Assembly: GCF_000688255.1 (NCBI RefSeq)
Contig: NZ_JHYS01000002.1
Coordinates: 62,001 to 126,000, forward strand
Direction of reading: 5' to 3'
From: Simplicispira psychrophila DSM 11588
GTDB lineage: Bacteria > Pseudomonadota > Gammaproteobacteria > Burkholderiales > Burkholderiaceae_C
DNA: 64,000 nucleotides
The translations under genes were made by a program, and so were the position numbers. This document shows positions 1-9,370 of the stretch, one piece after another. The first letter of the stretch is position 1. Every line of letters begins with the position of its first letter. The notes under the pieces were generated by a model. It was not told the DNA's origin. It searched no databases and worked only from the letters and a program-made list of their open reading frames with translations.

Positions 1-1750
1 CCTTCAGCGCCAGTTGCACTTCAGAGCCGGTGGCAATGAGGACGGCCTGGGCCTTGCCCTTGAGGCCAACGTCGCTCGGCTCGGACAGCACATAGGCGCC
101 ACGGCTGATGTCACCCAGGTCGCGCTTGGGGGCGTAGGGCAGGTTCTGGCGGCTCAGCAACATGGCGGTGGGCTTATTGCGGTTGGTCAGCGCTACCGAC
201 CAGGCGACGGCGGTTTCTGCCGTGTCCGCCGGGCGCCACACGTCCAAGCCCGGAATCAAGCGCAGGCTGGCAGCGTGCTCAATCGACTGGTGGGTCGGGC
301 CGTCTTCGCCCAGGCCAATCGAGTCGTGCGTGAAAACGTGGATCACGCGCAGCTTCATCAGCGCGGCCATGCGGATGGCGTTGCGGCTGTAGTCGCTGAA
401 GGTCAGGAAGGTGCCGCCGTAGGGGATGAAGCCGCCGTGCAGCGCCACGCCATTCATGATCGCCGCCATGCCAAACTCGCGCACGCCGTAGTTGATGTGG
501 CGGCCGCCGACCATCTGGCCGTTGACATCGGTTTGCACCACGTCACCCGTTGGGTCAAAACGCAGCGCGGGGGTGCTTTTGGTGTTGGTCAGGTTCGACC
601 CGGTCAGGTCGGCGCTGCCGCCCAACAGCTCGGGCAGCGCGGCGGTGAAGGCTTCCAGCGACAGCTGGCTGGCCTTGCGGCTGGCGACGGTGGCGCCTTC
701 GGTGTGCGCGTGCACCACGGTATCGACCGCCGTCTGGGCAAATGCCGCCGGCAGGTCACCGTTCATGCGGCGCGTGAATTCAGCGGCCAATGCGGGGAAG
801 GCTTTGCTGTAGGCGGCAAAGCGCTTGTCCCAGGCGGCTTCGGCCTTGGCGCCAGCAGTTTTGGCATCCCAGTCGCGGTAGACGTCGGCAGGAATTTCGA
901 ACGGGACATGCGTCCAGCCCAGCGCAGCGCGCGTCAGGCCGATTTCTTCCGCGCCCAGCGGCTCGCCGTGCGCCTTGGAGGTGCCAGCGCGGTTGGGTGA
1001 ACCCTTGCCGATAGCCGTTTTGCAGACGATCAGCGTCGGGCGCTCGGACTGCGTCTTGGCCTGTGTCAGTGCGGCGGCAATGGCGCCGGCGTCGTGGCCA
1101 TCGACGGCGTCGATGACGTTCCAGCCGCAGGCGGCAAAGCGCTGCGGTGTGTTGTCGATGAACCAGGGCGCGACCTGGCCGTCAATGCTGATGCCGTTGT
1201 CGTCGTACAGCGCAATCAGCTTGCCCAGCTTCCACGCGCCAGCCAGACTGATCGCCTCTTGGCTGATGCCTTCCATCAGGCAGCCGTCGCCCAGGAAGGT
1301 GTAGGTGTGGTGATCGACCACATTGTGGCGCGGGCGGTTGAATTCTTTGGCCAGCAGTTTTTCGGCCAGCGCAAAACCGACGGCGTTGGTGAGACCTTGA
1401 CCGAGCGGGCCGGTGGTGGTTTCCACGCCCGGCGTGATGCCGAACTCGGGGTGACCAGCGGTCTTGCTGTGCAGTTGGCGGAAATTCTTCAGCTCTTGCA
1501 TCGGCAGGTCGTAACCGCTCAGGTGCAGCACCGCGTACAACAGCATTGAGCTGTGGCCGTTGGAGAGCACAAAACGGTCGCGGTCAAACCACTGCGGGTT
1601 GACGGGGTTGTGCTTGAGGTTTTGACCCCACAGCGCCACCGCCATATCGGCCATGCCCATCGGGGCGCCGGGATGGCCGGAATTGGCTTGTTGAACAGCG
1701 TCCATTGCGAGTGCGCGGATCGCATTCGCCATTTGTTGTGAGTTGGCCAT
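1..1750 (-). CDS. tkt: Transketolase, 3' end cut off by the window edge
   Basis: Thiamine-diphosphate enzyme that moves two-carbon ketol units between sugar phosphates in the pentose phosphate and Calvin-type pathways (cytoplasm). The 583 residues present show the N-terminal HPGAPMGMA stretch (about residues 25-33), the TPP/metal motif GDGCLMEG (about 155-162), and the pyrimidine-domain stretch [13 protein letters not shown] (about 415-427). The family is usually about 670-680 residues, so roughly the last 95 are outside the window. The ATG at 1750 gives the usual N-terminus [20 protein letters not shown]. It is divergent from the MurU-like gene. Confidence 0.97.
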   Translation of the reverse strand, partial: MANSQQMANAIRALAMDAVQQANSGHPGAPMGMADMAVALWGQNLKHNPVNPQWFDRDRFVLSNGHSSMLLYAVLHLSGYDLPMQELKNFRQLHSKTAGHPEFGITPGVETTTGPLGQGLTNAVGFALAEKLLAKEFNRPRHNVVDHHTYTFLGDGCLMEGISQEAISLAGAWKLGKLIALYDDNGISIDGQVAPWFIDNTPQRFAACGWNVIDAVDGHDAGAIAAALTQAKTQSERPTLIVCKTAIGKGSPNRAGTSKAHGEPLGAEEIGLTRAALGWTHVPFEIPADVYRDWDAKTAGAKAEAAWDKRFAAYSKAFPALAAEFTRRMNGDLPAAFAQTAVDTVVHAHTEGATVASRKASQLSLEAFTAALPELLGGSADLTGSNLTNTKSTPALRFDPTGDVVQTDVNGQMVGGRHINYGVREFGMAAIMNGVALHGGFIPYGGTFLTFSDYSRNAIRMAALMKLRVIHVFTHDSIGLGEDGPTHQSIEHAASLRLIPGLDVWRPADTAETAVAWSVALTNRNKPTAMLLSRQNLPYAPKRDLGDISRGAYVLSEPSDVGLKGKAQAVLIATGSEVQLALK

Positions 1751-1852
1751 CAGGGCAGGTCCGGTGAGAAAGAAGAGAGAAAACCGCAGATTTTAACGGC
1801 GCCGTCACCAGCGCAGCCCAGCGCGCCCTCAACCGCCCCTGCGATCAACGCG

Positions 1853-2692
1853 ATGTCCATCCGGTGCACTACAGTGCCGCCCATGCATCACCCGCCCACC
1901 GCCCCCCCTTTGCACGACGCGCCAGCGCCCACCACTATTGTCCCGGCCACTCTCCCCGCGTTACTGTTGGCCGCAGGGCGGGGCGAGCGGATGCGCCCCT
2001 TGACTGACACCACGCCCAAGCCTTTATTGCAGGTGCAAGGGCAGCCGCTGCTGCAATGGCATTTGCAGGCCTTGGCCCGTGCCGGGGTGACGCAAGTGAC
2101 CATCAACACCGCTTGGCTGGGCACACAGATCAGCGATTACTTTGGCAGTGTTTTCAGCCCCCAGCCCTTGCTGGAATGGCGCCAACAGCTATCAATCGCA
2201 TACTCGCACGAAGGCCAGGACTTTGGCGCAGCACTGGAGACCGCCGGCGGCATTGCGCGCGCGCTGCCGCTGCTGGGTGAGCTGTTCTGGCTGGCAGCGG
2301 GCGACGTATTTGCGCCCGATTTCGTCTTTGCCCCCGAGGCAGTGCAGGCCTTTGCCGCCAGCGACCAGCTGGCCCACCTGTGGCTGGTGCCCAATCCGGC
2401 GCACCATCCGCGCGGCGACTTCGGCCTCTCGCCCGGCGGCCTGGCGCTGAACCTGGCGCAAGACGATCCGGCGCCGCGCTACACCTACAGCACCATCGCC
2501 CTGCTGCGCACGCAGTTGTTTGCGCCGCCCTGGTGCGATATTGCGCCGGGCAACCCGCAGGGCGTGGCTGCGCCGCTGGCACCGCTGCTGCGCCGCGCCA
2601 TGGACGCTGGCCGCGTCAGCGCCTCCCTCTACACCGGGCGCTGGACCGACGTCGGCACGCCCGAGCGTCTGCAGGCACTGAACACACCCTGA
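1853..2692 (+). CDS. murU: MurU-like sugar-1-phosphate nucleotidyltransferase
   Basis: Probable N-acetylmuramate alpha-1-phosphate uridylyltransferase of the peptidoglycan recycling route that bypasses de novo MurA/MurB. The nucleotide-binding signature LLAAGRGERMRPLT...PKPL begins about residue 38, and the rest follows the compact Rossmann-type NTP-transferase fold (SHEG, ETAGGIARALPLLG, AAGDV). Family members usually start just before the signature, so the Pro-rich first 35 residues are doubtful. ATG at 1883 is an alternative start, and neither has a strong ribosome site. The usual partner kinase AmgK is not adjacent. A generic glucose-1-phosphate-type transferase is the alternative. Confidence 0.8.
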   Translation: MSIRCTTVPPMHHPPTAPPLHDAPAPTTIVPATLPALLLAAGRGERMRPLTDTTPKPLLQVQGQPLLQWHLQALARAGVTQVTINTAWLGTQISDYFGSVFSPQPLLEWRQQLSIAYSHEGQDFGAALETAGGIARALPLLGELFWLAAGDVFAPDFVFAPEAVQAFAASDQLAHLWLVPNPAHHPRGDFGLSPGGLALNLAQDDPAPRYTYSTIALLRTQLFAPPWCDIAPGNPQGVAAPLAPLLRRAMDAGRVSASLYTGRWTDVGTPERLQALNTP

Positions 2693-2837
2693 ATGAGCGC
2701 CCACCGGGCGCCCTGCGCGGCGACACAGCCCCGGACTACACGTCCATGCGCAGTCATCCGACACAGCGAACCGAGCAAAAAATCACAATCGGCAGATGGG
2801 CGCTGATGGCTGCGCCTGCTTTGACGAGGAGGTCCAC

Positions 2838-3128
2838 ATGTTTGAATTTTTCAGCCTGGGCACCAAGGCCTACTACCGGCGCGCGGAAATCATGCTGCGC
2901 GAAGCCCGTTTTGCCCAACTCGAACATGAGGCCGCCGCCGAGCACCACCAAGCGCTGGCACGGATGTATGCCGAACGCGTCGCCCGACTGGAAGGCCGGC
3001 ACAGCGAAGTGAAACAGAGCGAAAAAACGCCGCTGCCGCCCACGCCCATGGTGGAGAGCCAGCGCAGCGAACGTGCACCGTTTCGCGTGCTGACCCAAAC
3101 ACCCAACGGCACCCAGGGCGCCGTGTAA
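2838..3128 (+). CDS. Small charged protein, function unknown
   Basis: 96 residues starting MFEFFSLGTKAYYRRAEI. The ATG at 2838 is preceded by a strong GAGGAGG ribosome site, which decides against the in-frame ATG at 2796. Residues 10-60 are predicted helical and rich in Glu, Arg and Ala (coiled-coil-like); the tail is Pro/Thr/Gln-rich. There is no signal peptide, membrane segment or recognisable domain. It lies in the same direction between the MurU-like gene and pepP. Confidence 0.6.
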   Translation: MFEFFSLGTKAYYRRAEIMLREARFAQLEHEAAAEHHQALARMYAERVARLEGRHSEVKQSEKTPLPPTPMVESQRSERAPFRVLTQTPNGTQGAV

Positions 3129-3202
3129 AAACGTGCTGCAGACGCCCTGTACCTGTCAGTACAGGCGCTGCCAATACCTGCTGGCGGCAGTACGATGCAC
3201 GC

Positions 3203-4585
3203 ATGAACTCTGTCTATGCTCAACGCCGCGCCGCTTTGGCGCAGCACCTTGGCCCTGGCGCCATTGCCATCATTCCCACCGCTCCCGAGCGCCAACGCAA
3301 CCGCGACAGCGATTTTCTCTACCGCCACGACAGCTACTTTTATTACCTCACCGGCTTCACCGAACCACAGGCGTGGCTGGTGCTGACCGGCGACGGCCAC
3401 AGCACGCTGTTTTGCCAGCCCAAGGACGTTGAGCGCGAAATCTGGGATGGTTTTCGCCTGGGTCCACAAGCGGCGATTGCCGCCTTGGGCGTGGACAGTG
3501 CTTGGTCGCTGGGCGAGCTGGACACACGTCTGCCGCGCCTGCTGGAGAACCATGCCAGCGTCTGGTACCCGTTCGCCACGCACAGCGGCTTGGCCGCACG
3601 CGTGGAAAGCTGGCTGGCACCAGTGCGCGCGCGCGTGCGTTTGGGCGCGCTGTGCCCGACGCAGCAAAACGATCTGTGCGTGCCGCTGGATGAGATGCGC
3701 CTGATCAAGGACGCGCAGGAACAGGACACCATGCGCCGCGCCGCACAGATCAGCGCTGGCGCCCACATCCGCGCCATGCAGCGCTGCGCCGCCATGCTGC
3801 GCGCCGGCCAAGAGGTGCACGAATACCATCTGGATGCCGAGCTGCTACACGAATTTCGCCAGCACGGCTCGCAATATCCAGCCTATGGTTCCATCGTCGC
3901 CGCCGGCGCCAATGCCTGCGTGCTGCACTACCGCGCCGACGCTGCACCGATCCGTTCGGGCGAACTGGTGCTGATCGACGCCGGCTGCGAGCTGGACGGC
4001 TATGCCAGCGACATCACACGCACCTTTCCGGCCAACGGCCAATTCACCGGGCCACAGCGCGCGTTGTACGAACTGGTGCTGGCCAGCCATGGGGCCGCGG
4101 TCGCTGCCACGCGCCCTGGCAACCGCTTCAACGACCCGCACAACGCCGCCGTGGCCGTGCTGGCACAGGGCCTGCTCGACCTGGGCCTGCTCGACAAAAA
4201 TAAGCACGGCAGTGCGCAGGAGGTGATCGCCAGCCGCGCCTACTTCCAGTTCTACATGCACCGCACCGGCCACTGGCTGGGCATGGACGTGCACGACTGC
4301 GGCAGCTACGTCGAGCCCTCCGAGGTCGGCCAAATCAGTCAGCGCACGGATCCGCTGTCGGGCGACACCCTCGTCGATCGCCCCAGCCGCATCCTGCGCG
4401 CCGGCATGGTGCTGACCATCGAGCCCGGTCTGTACGTGCGCCCCGCGCCCGGCGTGCCAGAGCAGTTTCACCACATCGGCATCCGCATCGAGGACGACGC
4501 CATCCTCACAACCACCGGTTGCGAACTGATCAGCGCTGGCGTACCCGTAGCACCCGACGAGATCGAGGCGCTGATGCGCGGATAA
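3203..4585 (+). CDS. pepP: Xaa-Pro aminopeptidase (M24B family)
   Basis: Cytoplasmic dinuclear-metal peptidase that removes an N-terminal residue preceding proline. It has an AMP_N domain (about residues 1-135) followed by the pita-bread catalytic domain. Metal ligands are visible: DAGCELDGYASDITRTF (two Asp, about residue 258 on), the His of HRTGHWLGMDVHD (about 353), the Glu of TIEPGLYV (about 408) and the Glu of GIRIEDD (about 432). At 460 residues it is the normal length. The start MNSVYAQRRAAL matches the family; a ribosome site is not obvious. Confidence 0.96.
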   Translation: MNSVYAQRRAALAQHLGPGAIAIIPTAPERQRNRDSDFLYRHDSYFYYLTGFTEPQAWLVLTGDGHSTLFCQPKDVEREIWDGFRLGPQAAIAALGVDSAWSLGELDTRLPRLLENHASVWYPFATHSGLAARVESWLAPVRARVRLGALCPTQQNDLCVPLDEMRLIKDAQEQDTMRRAAQISAGAHIRAMQRCAAMLRAGQEVHEYHLDAELLHEFRQHGSQYPAYGSIVAAGANACVLHYRADAAPIRSGELVLIDAGCELDGYASDITRTFPANGQFTGPQRALYELVLASHGAAVAATRPGNRFNDPHNAAVAVLAQGLLDLGLLDKNKHGSAQEVIASRAYFQFYMHRTGHWLGMDVHDCGSYVEPSEVGQISQRTDPLSGDTLVDRPSRILRAGMVLTIEPGLYVRPAPGVPEQFHHIGIRIEDDAILTTTGCELISAGVPVAPDEIEALMRG

Positions 4586-4622
4586 AGCCTGCGGGGCTGA
4601 TGTCGTGCGCCGCCTACGGACG

Positions 4623-4646
4623 TAAAAAACCCCGCGCTGCGGGGTC
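4623..4646 (-). terminator. Intrinsic terminator of the Cys-repeat protein gene
   Basis: Read on the minus strand it is ACCCCGC-AGC-GCGGGGT, a perfect 7-bp stem with a 3-nt loop, followed by six T. It lies just past the minus-strand stop at 4680. The + strand side has no T run, so it serves the minus gene and not pepP. Confidence 0.8.
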
Positions 4647-4679
4647 TGGCTGTTGCGGCTGACCGCACGGCACTTGTTT

Positions 4680-5258
4680 TTACTGCGCGTACTTGCGCTT
4701 GGCGTCGTCTACGCACTTGGACTGGGTGTCACCCGACAGGGCGTCGCAACGCTCCTTGGCCGCCTTGTAGTTGGCTTCGCGTTTTTCCTCAGCGGCGTCC
4801 TTCTTGACTTTGGCAACGTCGGCCTTCTTTTCTGCCATGTTGTCGGCTGGCTTGGCCTGGGCCTTGGCCACCTTGGCGTTTTCTACGGCTGTCACATGGG
4901 CCGCCTTGGCGTCCTTGTTGCAGACATCCTTGTCATTGCCGCTGTGGTCGTCGCACTTTTCCTTGGCCACAGCGTAGTCGGCATCGGCCTGGGCCTTGCG
5001 TGCCTTGTAGTGCGCCTTGTCAGTGGGCTTGTACTGGGCTGCCAGTTCGGCCTTGGCGACGTCTTCAACGCCCTTGGCTTGCTTGACGCAGACATCCTTG
5101 GCGTTGCCGCTCATGGCGTCGCACTGGTTCTTGCTGGCTTTGTATTCGGCGCTGATGCGTTGCTTGGCGGCGCTGTGTTCGGCCGCTGTCATGGCCATTG
5201 AGGCGGTGGCAAACAGGCCAGTGACCAACAAGGCCATCAGATTGCGATTGAAATGCAT
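4680..5258 (-). CDS. Secreted Lys/Ala-rich protein with three Cys-pair repeats
   Basis: 192 residues. It begins with a clear Sec signal peptide (MHFNRNLMALLVTGLFATASMA, cleavage near residue 23). The mature part is highly charged and helical and carries three copies of a unit of the form YKxAKxxCDxxSGxxxxxC, with Cys pairs about 12 residues apart (CDAMSGNAKDVC, CDDHSGNDKDVC, CDALSGDTQSKC). The repeats suggest disulfide-braced helical hairpins in the periplasm. The ATG at 5258 has AGGAGA upstream, which favours it over the longer frame opening at 5339. CsbD follows upstream on the same strand, so a stress-related role is possible. The function is not established. Confidence 0.8.
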   Translation of the reverse strand: MHFNRNLMALLVTGLFATASMAMTAAEHSAAKQRISAEYKASKNQCDAMSGNAKDVCVKQAKGVEDVAKAELAAQYKPTDKAHYKARKAQADADYAVAKEKCDDHSGNDKDVCNKDAKAAHVTAVENAKVAKAQAKPADNMAEKKADVAKVKKDAAEEKREANYKAAKERCDALSGDTQSKCVDDAKRKYAQ

Positions 5259-5346
5259 GGGCTTTTCTCCTAAATGGGAAAGGGGGACAAATCGATGAGA
5301 AAAAAACGCGTGGCAGCGGGCTGCCGCGCGCCCAGCCATCCATTCA

Positions 5347-5565
5347 TCAATCGTCGAAATTGAACTCGGGATGGCGCTTTTGCCAGTCGCTCAACTGGGT
5401 TTCTGCCACGTCGCGGGCCAGACCCTGACGCTCTTGCAGTTTGCCCAGGAACTGGTCCCGCTTGCCTGCAATGACATCAAAGTCGTCGTCGGTCAACTTG
5501 CCCCATTGCTCTTTCATCTTGCCGGTGAATTGCTTCCAGTTGCCCTTGATACGATCTTCATTCAT
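5347..5565 (-). CDS. CsbD family stress protein
   Basis: 72-residue CsbD-like protein: MNEDRIKGNWKQFTGKMKEQWGKLTDDDF, then GKLQERQG in the second half. This is a general-stress family whose biochemical function is unknown; proteobacterial members resemble E. coli YjbJ. The ATG at 5565 has AAGGGA upstream and fits the family start exactly, so the longer frame from 5604 is not used. It is probably transcribed near, or with, the secreted Cys-repeat gene at 4680-5258. Confidence 0.92.
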   Translation of the reverse strand: MNEDRIKGNWKQFTGKMKEQWGKLTDDDFDVIAGKRDQFLGKLQERQGLARDVAETQLSDWQKRHPEFNFDD

Positions 5566-5723
5566 GGTGTTGTTCCCTTGTAAATATTCGCGCCAGCCCT
5601 CCACCCGTTATGTGTGGAACCAACTGCTTGGTGCGATGAATTCACTGTAGGGCGCAAGCCCGGTGCAGCGCGTCAGTGCAGACCTACTCGCATGGTCAGA
5701 CAAAAGCGCTGGGGGCTACTGGT

Positions 5724-6446
5724 TCAGCGCCCCAGCTGCTCCAGCCACTGCGACAGTTGCTGCGCAGCCTGGGTGCTGGCCTCGGCCAAGGCGCGCGTAC
5801 CGCCCGCAGCGTCGGCACTGCGGGCCGGCTGCTGCACCACGAACAGGCGCTGGCCACGCAGTTTTTCGCCCTCCGCCGTGGGCTCCAGCAGCGTGGCACG
5901 CAGGCGCACCAAGCCCACGCTGTCGTGTGCGCTGGTGAAGACCTGGCTGAACTCTTCCAGCCGCACACGCAGCACATCGGGCAGGCTGCCGCCCATGCCG
6001 TTGGCGCTGCCTTCGCGCGCTGCCGCCAGTCCGTCTTCGATGCGCAGCACGGCACGGCGCTGGCCCAGCTGGGCGCGCAAGTCCTGCGCCACCAGTTGCG
6101 CCGGCGGCAAGCTCCAGCGCGCCAGCTGGTAGGGGCGCAGTTGGCGTGCATCGGCATAGGCCAAGCGGTACAGCACAGCCGTGCTGGCATCGACATTGCC
6201 GGCACCCTCGACCTCGGCCAGGGCGATGGCAGGCAGTGGCGCAGAGGACGTGGCAGACGTGTTGGAGACAGGGGGGACCCTCGACGACACTGCCACAGCG
6301 CCCAGCGCGCCGGGACCAAAGTCGTACAGCACCGGGCGCGGTGGCGGCGCGGGCAGGGACGAGCAGCCTGCCACAAAAATAGCAGTAAAAACGGCTGTAA
6401 TGCTTATGTGGCGTGCGCTTATAGCTATTGAATTAAAAGTATTCAT
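5724..6446 (-). CDS. MCE transport auxiliary lipoprotein (PqiC/ABC_trans_aux type)
   Basis: 240-residue lipoprotein with a hydrophobic signal ending in lipobox VAGC (Cys28), then LYDFGPG, a hallmark of the ABC-transport auxiliary family that includes PqiC. It would sit in the periplasm, anchored to the outer membrane, and work with the MCE protein encoded just upstream; the two genes overlap by 4 bases (ATGA). Oddly, the DNA coding for about residues 7-20 of the signal peptide is an in-frame copy of the dispersed repeat found elsewhere in this window. Confidence 0.88.
   Translation of the reverse strand: MNTFNSIAISARHISITAVFTAIFVAGCSSLPAPPPRPVLYDFGPGALGAVAVSSRVPPVSNTSATSSAPLPAIALAEVEGAGNVDASTAVLYRLAYADARQLRPYQLARWSLPPAQLVAQDLRAQLGQRRAVLRIEDGLAAAREGSANGMGGSLPDVLRVRLEEFSQVFTSAHDSVGLVRLRATLLEPTAEGEKLRGQRLFVVQQPARSADAAGGTRALAEASTQAAQQLSQWLEQLGR
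6385..6428 (-). repeat. Dispersed repeat copy inside the lipoprotein signal peptide
   Basis: On the minus strand it reads ATAGCTATAAGCGCACGCC, then CATAAGCATTACAGCC and a T-rich end. It aligns base by base with the copy at 53233-53284 (ATAGCTGCTACCGCACGCC, CATAAGGACTTGGAGCC). It is in frame and codes for signal-peptide residues. Confidence 0.7.
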
Positions 6447-7441
6447 GGGGTCTTTCCTGGCCCGGCAGAGGGCGCTGTGGGGGCGACAAAACCGCTTTCA
6501 CCGGGACCGGGAAAGGCGTGGCCACTGCCATAAATGAGCGACTGCGGGTTGTCGCTCACCCCTTCGGCGACACGGCCAAACTGGCGCGCCGCGCGCGCGG
6601 TGGCGTCGCTGGCGCGCTCGATGCGCGGCAGGGTGCTGGTGTTCAGCCGGTCGGCGGCGCGGACCAGCGTCTGGGCGCCCACCCGGGCCTGCTCCAGTGC
6701 GCCGTCGGGGGCATTGAGGCGCTCGGCCGTGCGGCCCATTTCACGCGCCATGACCGAGACATTCGCGCCCGCTGACTGCATCGACTCCAGCGCCTTGTCG
6801 GCATTGCGCGCCAGCGCCGGGAACGCCGCCAACGCCGGATCCAGGCGCTGCGTAACGGTGGCTTGCAGGCTCTGGCTCAGGCTGTTGACGCTGCCTGCGG
6901 CTTGGCCCATTTGCGTCAATGCCTGGGTGAACAGCTGTTGGTTTTGGTCGCTCAGCAAATCGTTGAGGTGGCGCATGGCGGTTTGCACCTGGGCCAGTAT
7001 TTCGGGGCCCTGGTCGGCCAGCTGGCTAAACGGCGAGGAGCGCAGCGGCAGGCGCGGGATGCCACTGGCACCGGGCGGCACAGCGGCCTGGGGCTCGCCA
7101 GCGTCGTTCAGCAGCACATAGGCCAGCCCGGTCACGCCCTGGTAACCCAGCACGGCAAAGGTGGTCGGCGTGATCGGCGTGCCATCTTCCACGGCAATGC
7201 GGATCAGCACATTGCCGCGCACCTGCGGGTCAAAGCCGATGTGCGTCACCTTGCCCACGGCCACGCCCTTGTAGCGCACCGCCGCTTGCGGTTGCAGGCC
7301 GCTGACACCTTCACGGCTGGTCAGTTCGTAGGAGTGGTAGCTGCCGTTGTCGCGTGTCAGCCACATGGCCAGACCGGCAGCCAGGGCGGCCATCAGAACG
7401 ACAAAGAGACCGGCCACGAGGGCGTGTGATTTGTTTTCCAT
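6443..7441 (-). CDS. MlaD-family MCE protein
   Basis: Periplasmic lipid-binding component of an MCE (Mla-like) phospholipid/lipid ABC transport system. There is one N-terminal membrane helix (about residues 8-28), then the MCE domain (YELTSREGVSGLQPQAAVRYKGVAVGKV, about 37-65 at its start), then a long helical region (about 140-290) like the helical barrels of MCE proteins. The 332-residue length resembles PqiB/MlaD relatives with a long C-terminus. Translationally coupled on both sides: its ATG overlaps the ATPase stop by one base, and its stop overlaps the lipoprotein start. Confidence 0.94.
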   Translation of the reverse strand: MENKSHALVAGLFVVLMAALAAGLAMWLTRDNGSYHSYELTSREGVSGLQPQAAVRYKGVAVGKVTHIGFDPQVRGNVLIRIAVEDGTPITPTTFAVLGYQGVTGLAYVLLNDAGEPQAAVPPGASGIPRLPLRSSPFSQLADQGPEILAQVQTAMRHLNDLLSDQNQQLFTQALTQMGQAAGSVNSLSQSLQATVTQRLDPALAAFPALARNADKALESMQSAGANVSVMAREMGRTAERLNAPDGALEQARVGAQTLVRAADRLNTSTLPRIERASDATARAARQFGRVAEGVSDNPQSLIYGSGHAFPGPGESGFVAPTAPSAGPGKTP

Positions 7442-8244
7442 CAGCGTTCCTTGACGGCGGTGACCGGAGCCATGGCCCGGCGGCCACGTTCTCCCTGAAA
7501 AAATTGTTCGACGAAAGGGTGGTCAAAATCGGCTACCGCTTGCGGCGTGCCAGTGACGATGACCTTTTTATCAGCCAGTACGGCGACGCGCGAGGACAGC
7601 GCAAACAGCGTATCCAGATCGTGCGTCACCATCACCATGGTCAGGCCGAGGGCGTCGTGCAGCTCGTGCAGTAATGCGCAAAATTCGTCCGAACCATGCG
7701 GATCGAGCCCGGCGGTCGGTTCGTCCAGCAACAGCAGCGGCGGGTCCATGATCAATGCCCGCGCCAGCGCCACGCGCTTGATCATGCCGCCGGACAGATC
7801 GGCTGGCATGCGCATGGCGTGCTCGGGTTGGAGGCCGACCATTTGCAACTTGACCAGCGCCGCGTCGCAGACCAGGTCCTGGGGCAGCGTGCCCTGCTCG
7901 CGCAGCGCAAAGGCAATGTTGTCGAGCACGTTGAAGGCGGAAAACAGCGCGCCATGCTGGAACAACATGCCGACCCGGCTGGCCGCGCCGGGCCCGCACA
8001 TCTCGGCCGCCGGGCGCCCGAGCGAGGTGACGCGCCCGCGCGTCGGCCGCATCAGCCCCAGAATTTGCCGCAGCAACACGGTTTTGCCAGTGCCCGAGCC
8101 GCCCACCAACGACAGCATTTCGCCGCGCTCCACGCGCAGATTCAAATCCTGGTGCACGGTGGTGGCCTGCGCGCCTTTGCCAAATACCGTCCACAGGCCC
8201 TCGATGTCGATCACGGCAGCCGTGTCAGTTGTAAGTTCAGCCAT
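7441..8244 (-). CDS. MlaF-like ABC transporter ATPase
   Basis: 267-residue ATPase of the MCE transporter. Walker A is GGSGTGKT (about residues 45-52), the signature is LSGGMIKR (about 149-156), Walker B is LLLLDEPTAGLDP (about 170-182), and the H-loop is VTHDLDTL. The ATG at 8244, one base after the permease stop, is chosen over the longer frame opening at 8286 because it gives tight coupling and the usual start. Energises lipid movement together with the 8246-9370 permease. Confidence 0.95.
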   Translation of the reverse strand: MAELTTDTAAVIDIEGLWTVFGKGAQATTVHQDLNLRVERGEMLSLVGGSGTGKTVLLRQILGLMRPTRGRVTSLGRPAAEMCGPGAASRVGMLFQHGALFSAFNVLDNIAFALREQGTLPQDLVCDAALVKLQMVGLQPEHAMRMPADLSGGMIKRVALARALIMDPPLLLLDEPTAGLDPHGSDEFCALLHELHDALGLTMVMVTHDLDTLFALSSRVAVLADKKVIVTGTPQAVADFDHPFVEQFFQGERGRRAMAPVTAVKER

Positions 8245-8245
8245 G

Positions 8246-9370
8246 TCAGATACCGACGTTCTTGAAGACGATGGCAAACAGCGCATCGACGACGATGACC
8301 ATGGTGATCGACGTCACCACCGAGGCGGTCGTGCCGGCGCCCAGGCTTTGCGTGTTCGGTTTGACACGCAGCCCCCAGTGGCAGCCGACCAGCGCAATCA
8401 ACAGGCCAAACACCACCGACTTGGACAGTGCCAGCGTCAGGTTGGCGGTATCGACGGCGCGCGGCAGCGCCTGGGCAAAGTAGGCCGGCGAGACGTCCAT
8501 GGCGATGTCCGCCGCCAACATGCCGCCGGCCAGCGCCGCCAGCGTGGTCCACACCGCAATCAACGGCATGGCGATGGCCAGCCCCAGTGCGCGCGGCAGC
8601 ACCAGACGAAAACCGTGCGGGATACCCATGACGCTCATGGCATCGAGCTCTTCGGTAACGCGCATCACGCCAATTTGCGCCGTGATGGCCGAGCCCGAGC
8701 GTCCGGCGACCAGAATCGCCGCCAGCATCGGCCCCAACTCGCGGATCAGTGAGATACCCAGGATGTTGACGATGAACGACTCGGCACCAAACTGGCGCAG
8801 CTGCAGGCTCATCAGATAAGCCAGTACCACGCCAATCAAGAATCCCACCAGCGCCGTGATCGGCAACGCCGTCGCGCCCATGCTGTAGAGGTGGCCCGAG
8901 ATGTCGCGCCAGGGCGCGCGGCGCGGCGCACGCAGCAGGCGCAGCACATCCAGCGCCAACTGGCCCACCAGCTGCACGATCTGGCGCGCATGGGTCAGGC
9001 CGTGCAGCACCAGCACCCCCAGGCGGTCCACCTCATCGCCCATCTGCCAGGGCGCGGGCGGCGGCGGATCGCGGCTGAAGCGCTCGGCGCGCTCCAGCAG
9101 GTCGCGCTGACTGTCCTGCAACGCCAGCCGCTGCGGCCAAGCACGGCCCCAGTGGTTCCAGAGCAACTGCGCGCCGACATGGTCCAGCCACTCCAGCTCG
9201 CGCAAGTCCCAGCCCAACTCGCCACGGGCGGGCAGCGCCGCCAGTTGACGCTTCAGAGAACGCCACTGCGCCCGCTGGCCCATGTCGGCCGCACCCCAGC
9301 GCCCATGCAACTGCGCACACGGCCCCTCGGGGGTGTCAACGCGCAGGAGGCGGGGAGCGTGGTCTGGCAT
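8246..9370 (-). CDS. MlaE-like permease with an N-terminal STAS-like extension
   Basis: 374-residue inner-membrane permease. Residues about 120-374 are the MlaE domain (MGATALPITALVGFLIG, AITAQIGVMRVTEELDAM, PRALGLAIAMPLI). The first ~115 residues form a soluble domain (LHGRWGAADMGQ...LGWDLRELEWLDHVGAQLLW) that resembles a STAS fold, which is common in MlaE proteins of this lineage. It is the first gene of the operon and is separated from the ATPase by one base. Confidence 0.93.
   Translation of the reverse strand: MPDHAPRLLRVDTPEGPCAQLHGRWGAADMGQRAQWRSLKRQLAALPARGELGWDLRELEWLDHVGAQLLWNHWGRAWPQRLALQDSQRDLLERAERFSRDPPPPAPWQMGDEVDRLGVLVLHGLTHARQIVQLVGQLALDVLRLLRAPRRAPWRDISGHLYSMGATALPITALVGFLIGVVLAYLMSLQLRQFGAESFIVNILGISLIRELGPMLAAILVAGRSGSAITAQIGVMRVTEELDAMSVMGIPHGFRLVLPRALGLAIAMPLIAVWTTLAALAGGMLAADIAMDVSPAYFAQALPRAVDTANLTLALSKSVVFGLLIALVGCHWGLRVKPNTQSLGAGTTASVVTSITMVIVVDALFAIVFKNVGI

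Noticed and set aside
14-1000. Long open frame on the + strand opposite transketolase
   Set aside because: It is the antisense shadow of a well-supported gene; the product is Gly/Ala/Arg-rich with no domain.
2188-2220. AGCTATCAATCGCATACTCG in the MurU-like gene as a repeat copy
   Set aside because: Only the first bases match; the region codes for conserved nucleotidyltransferase residues.
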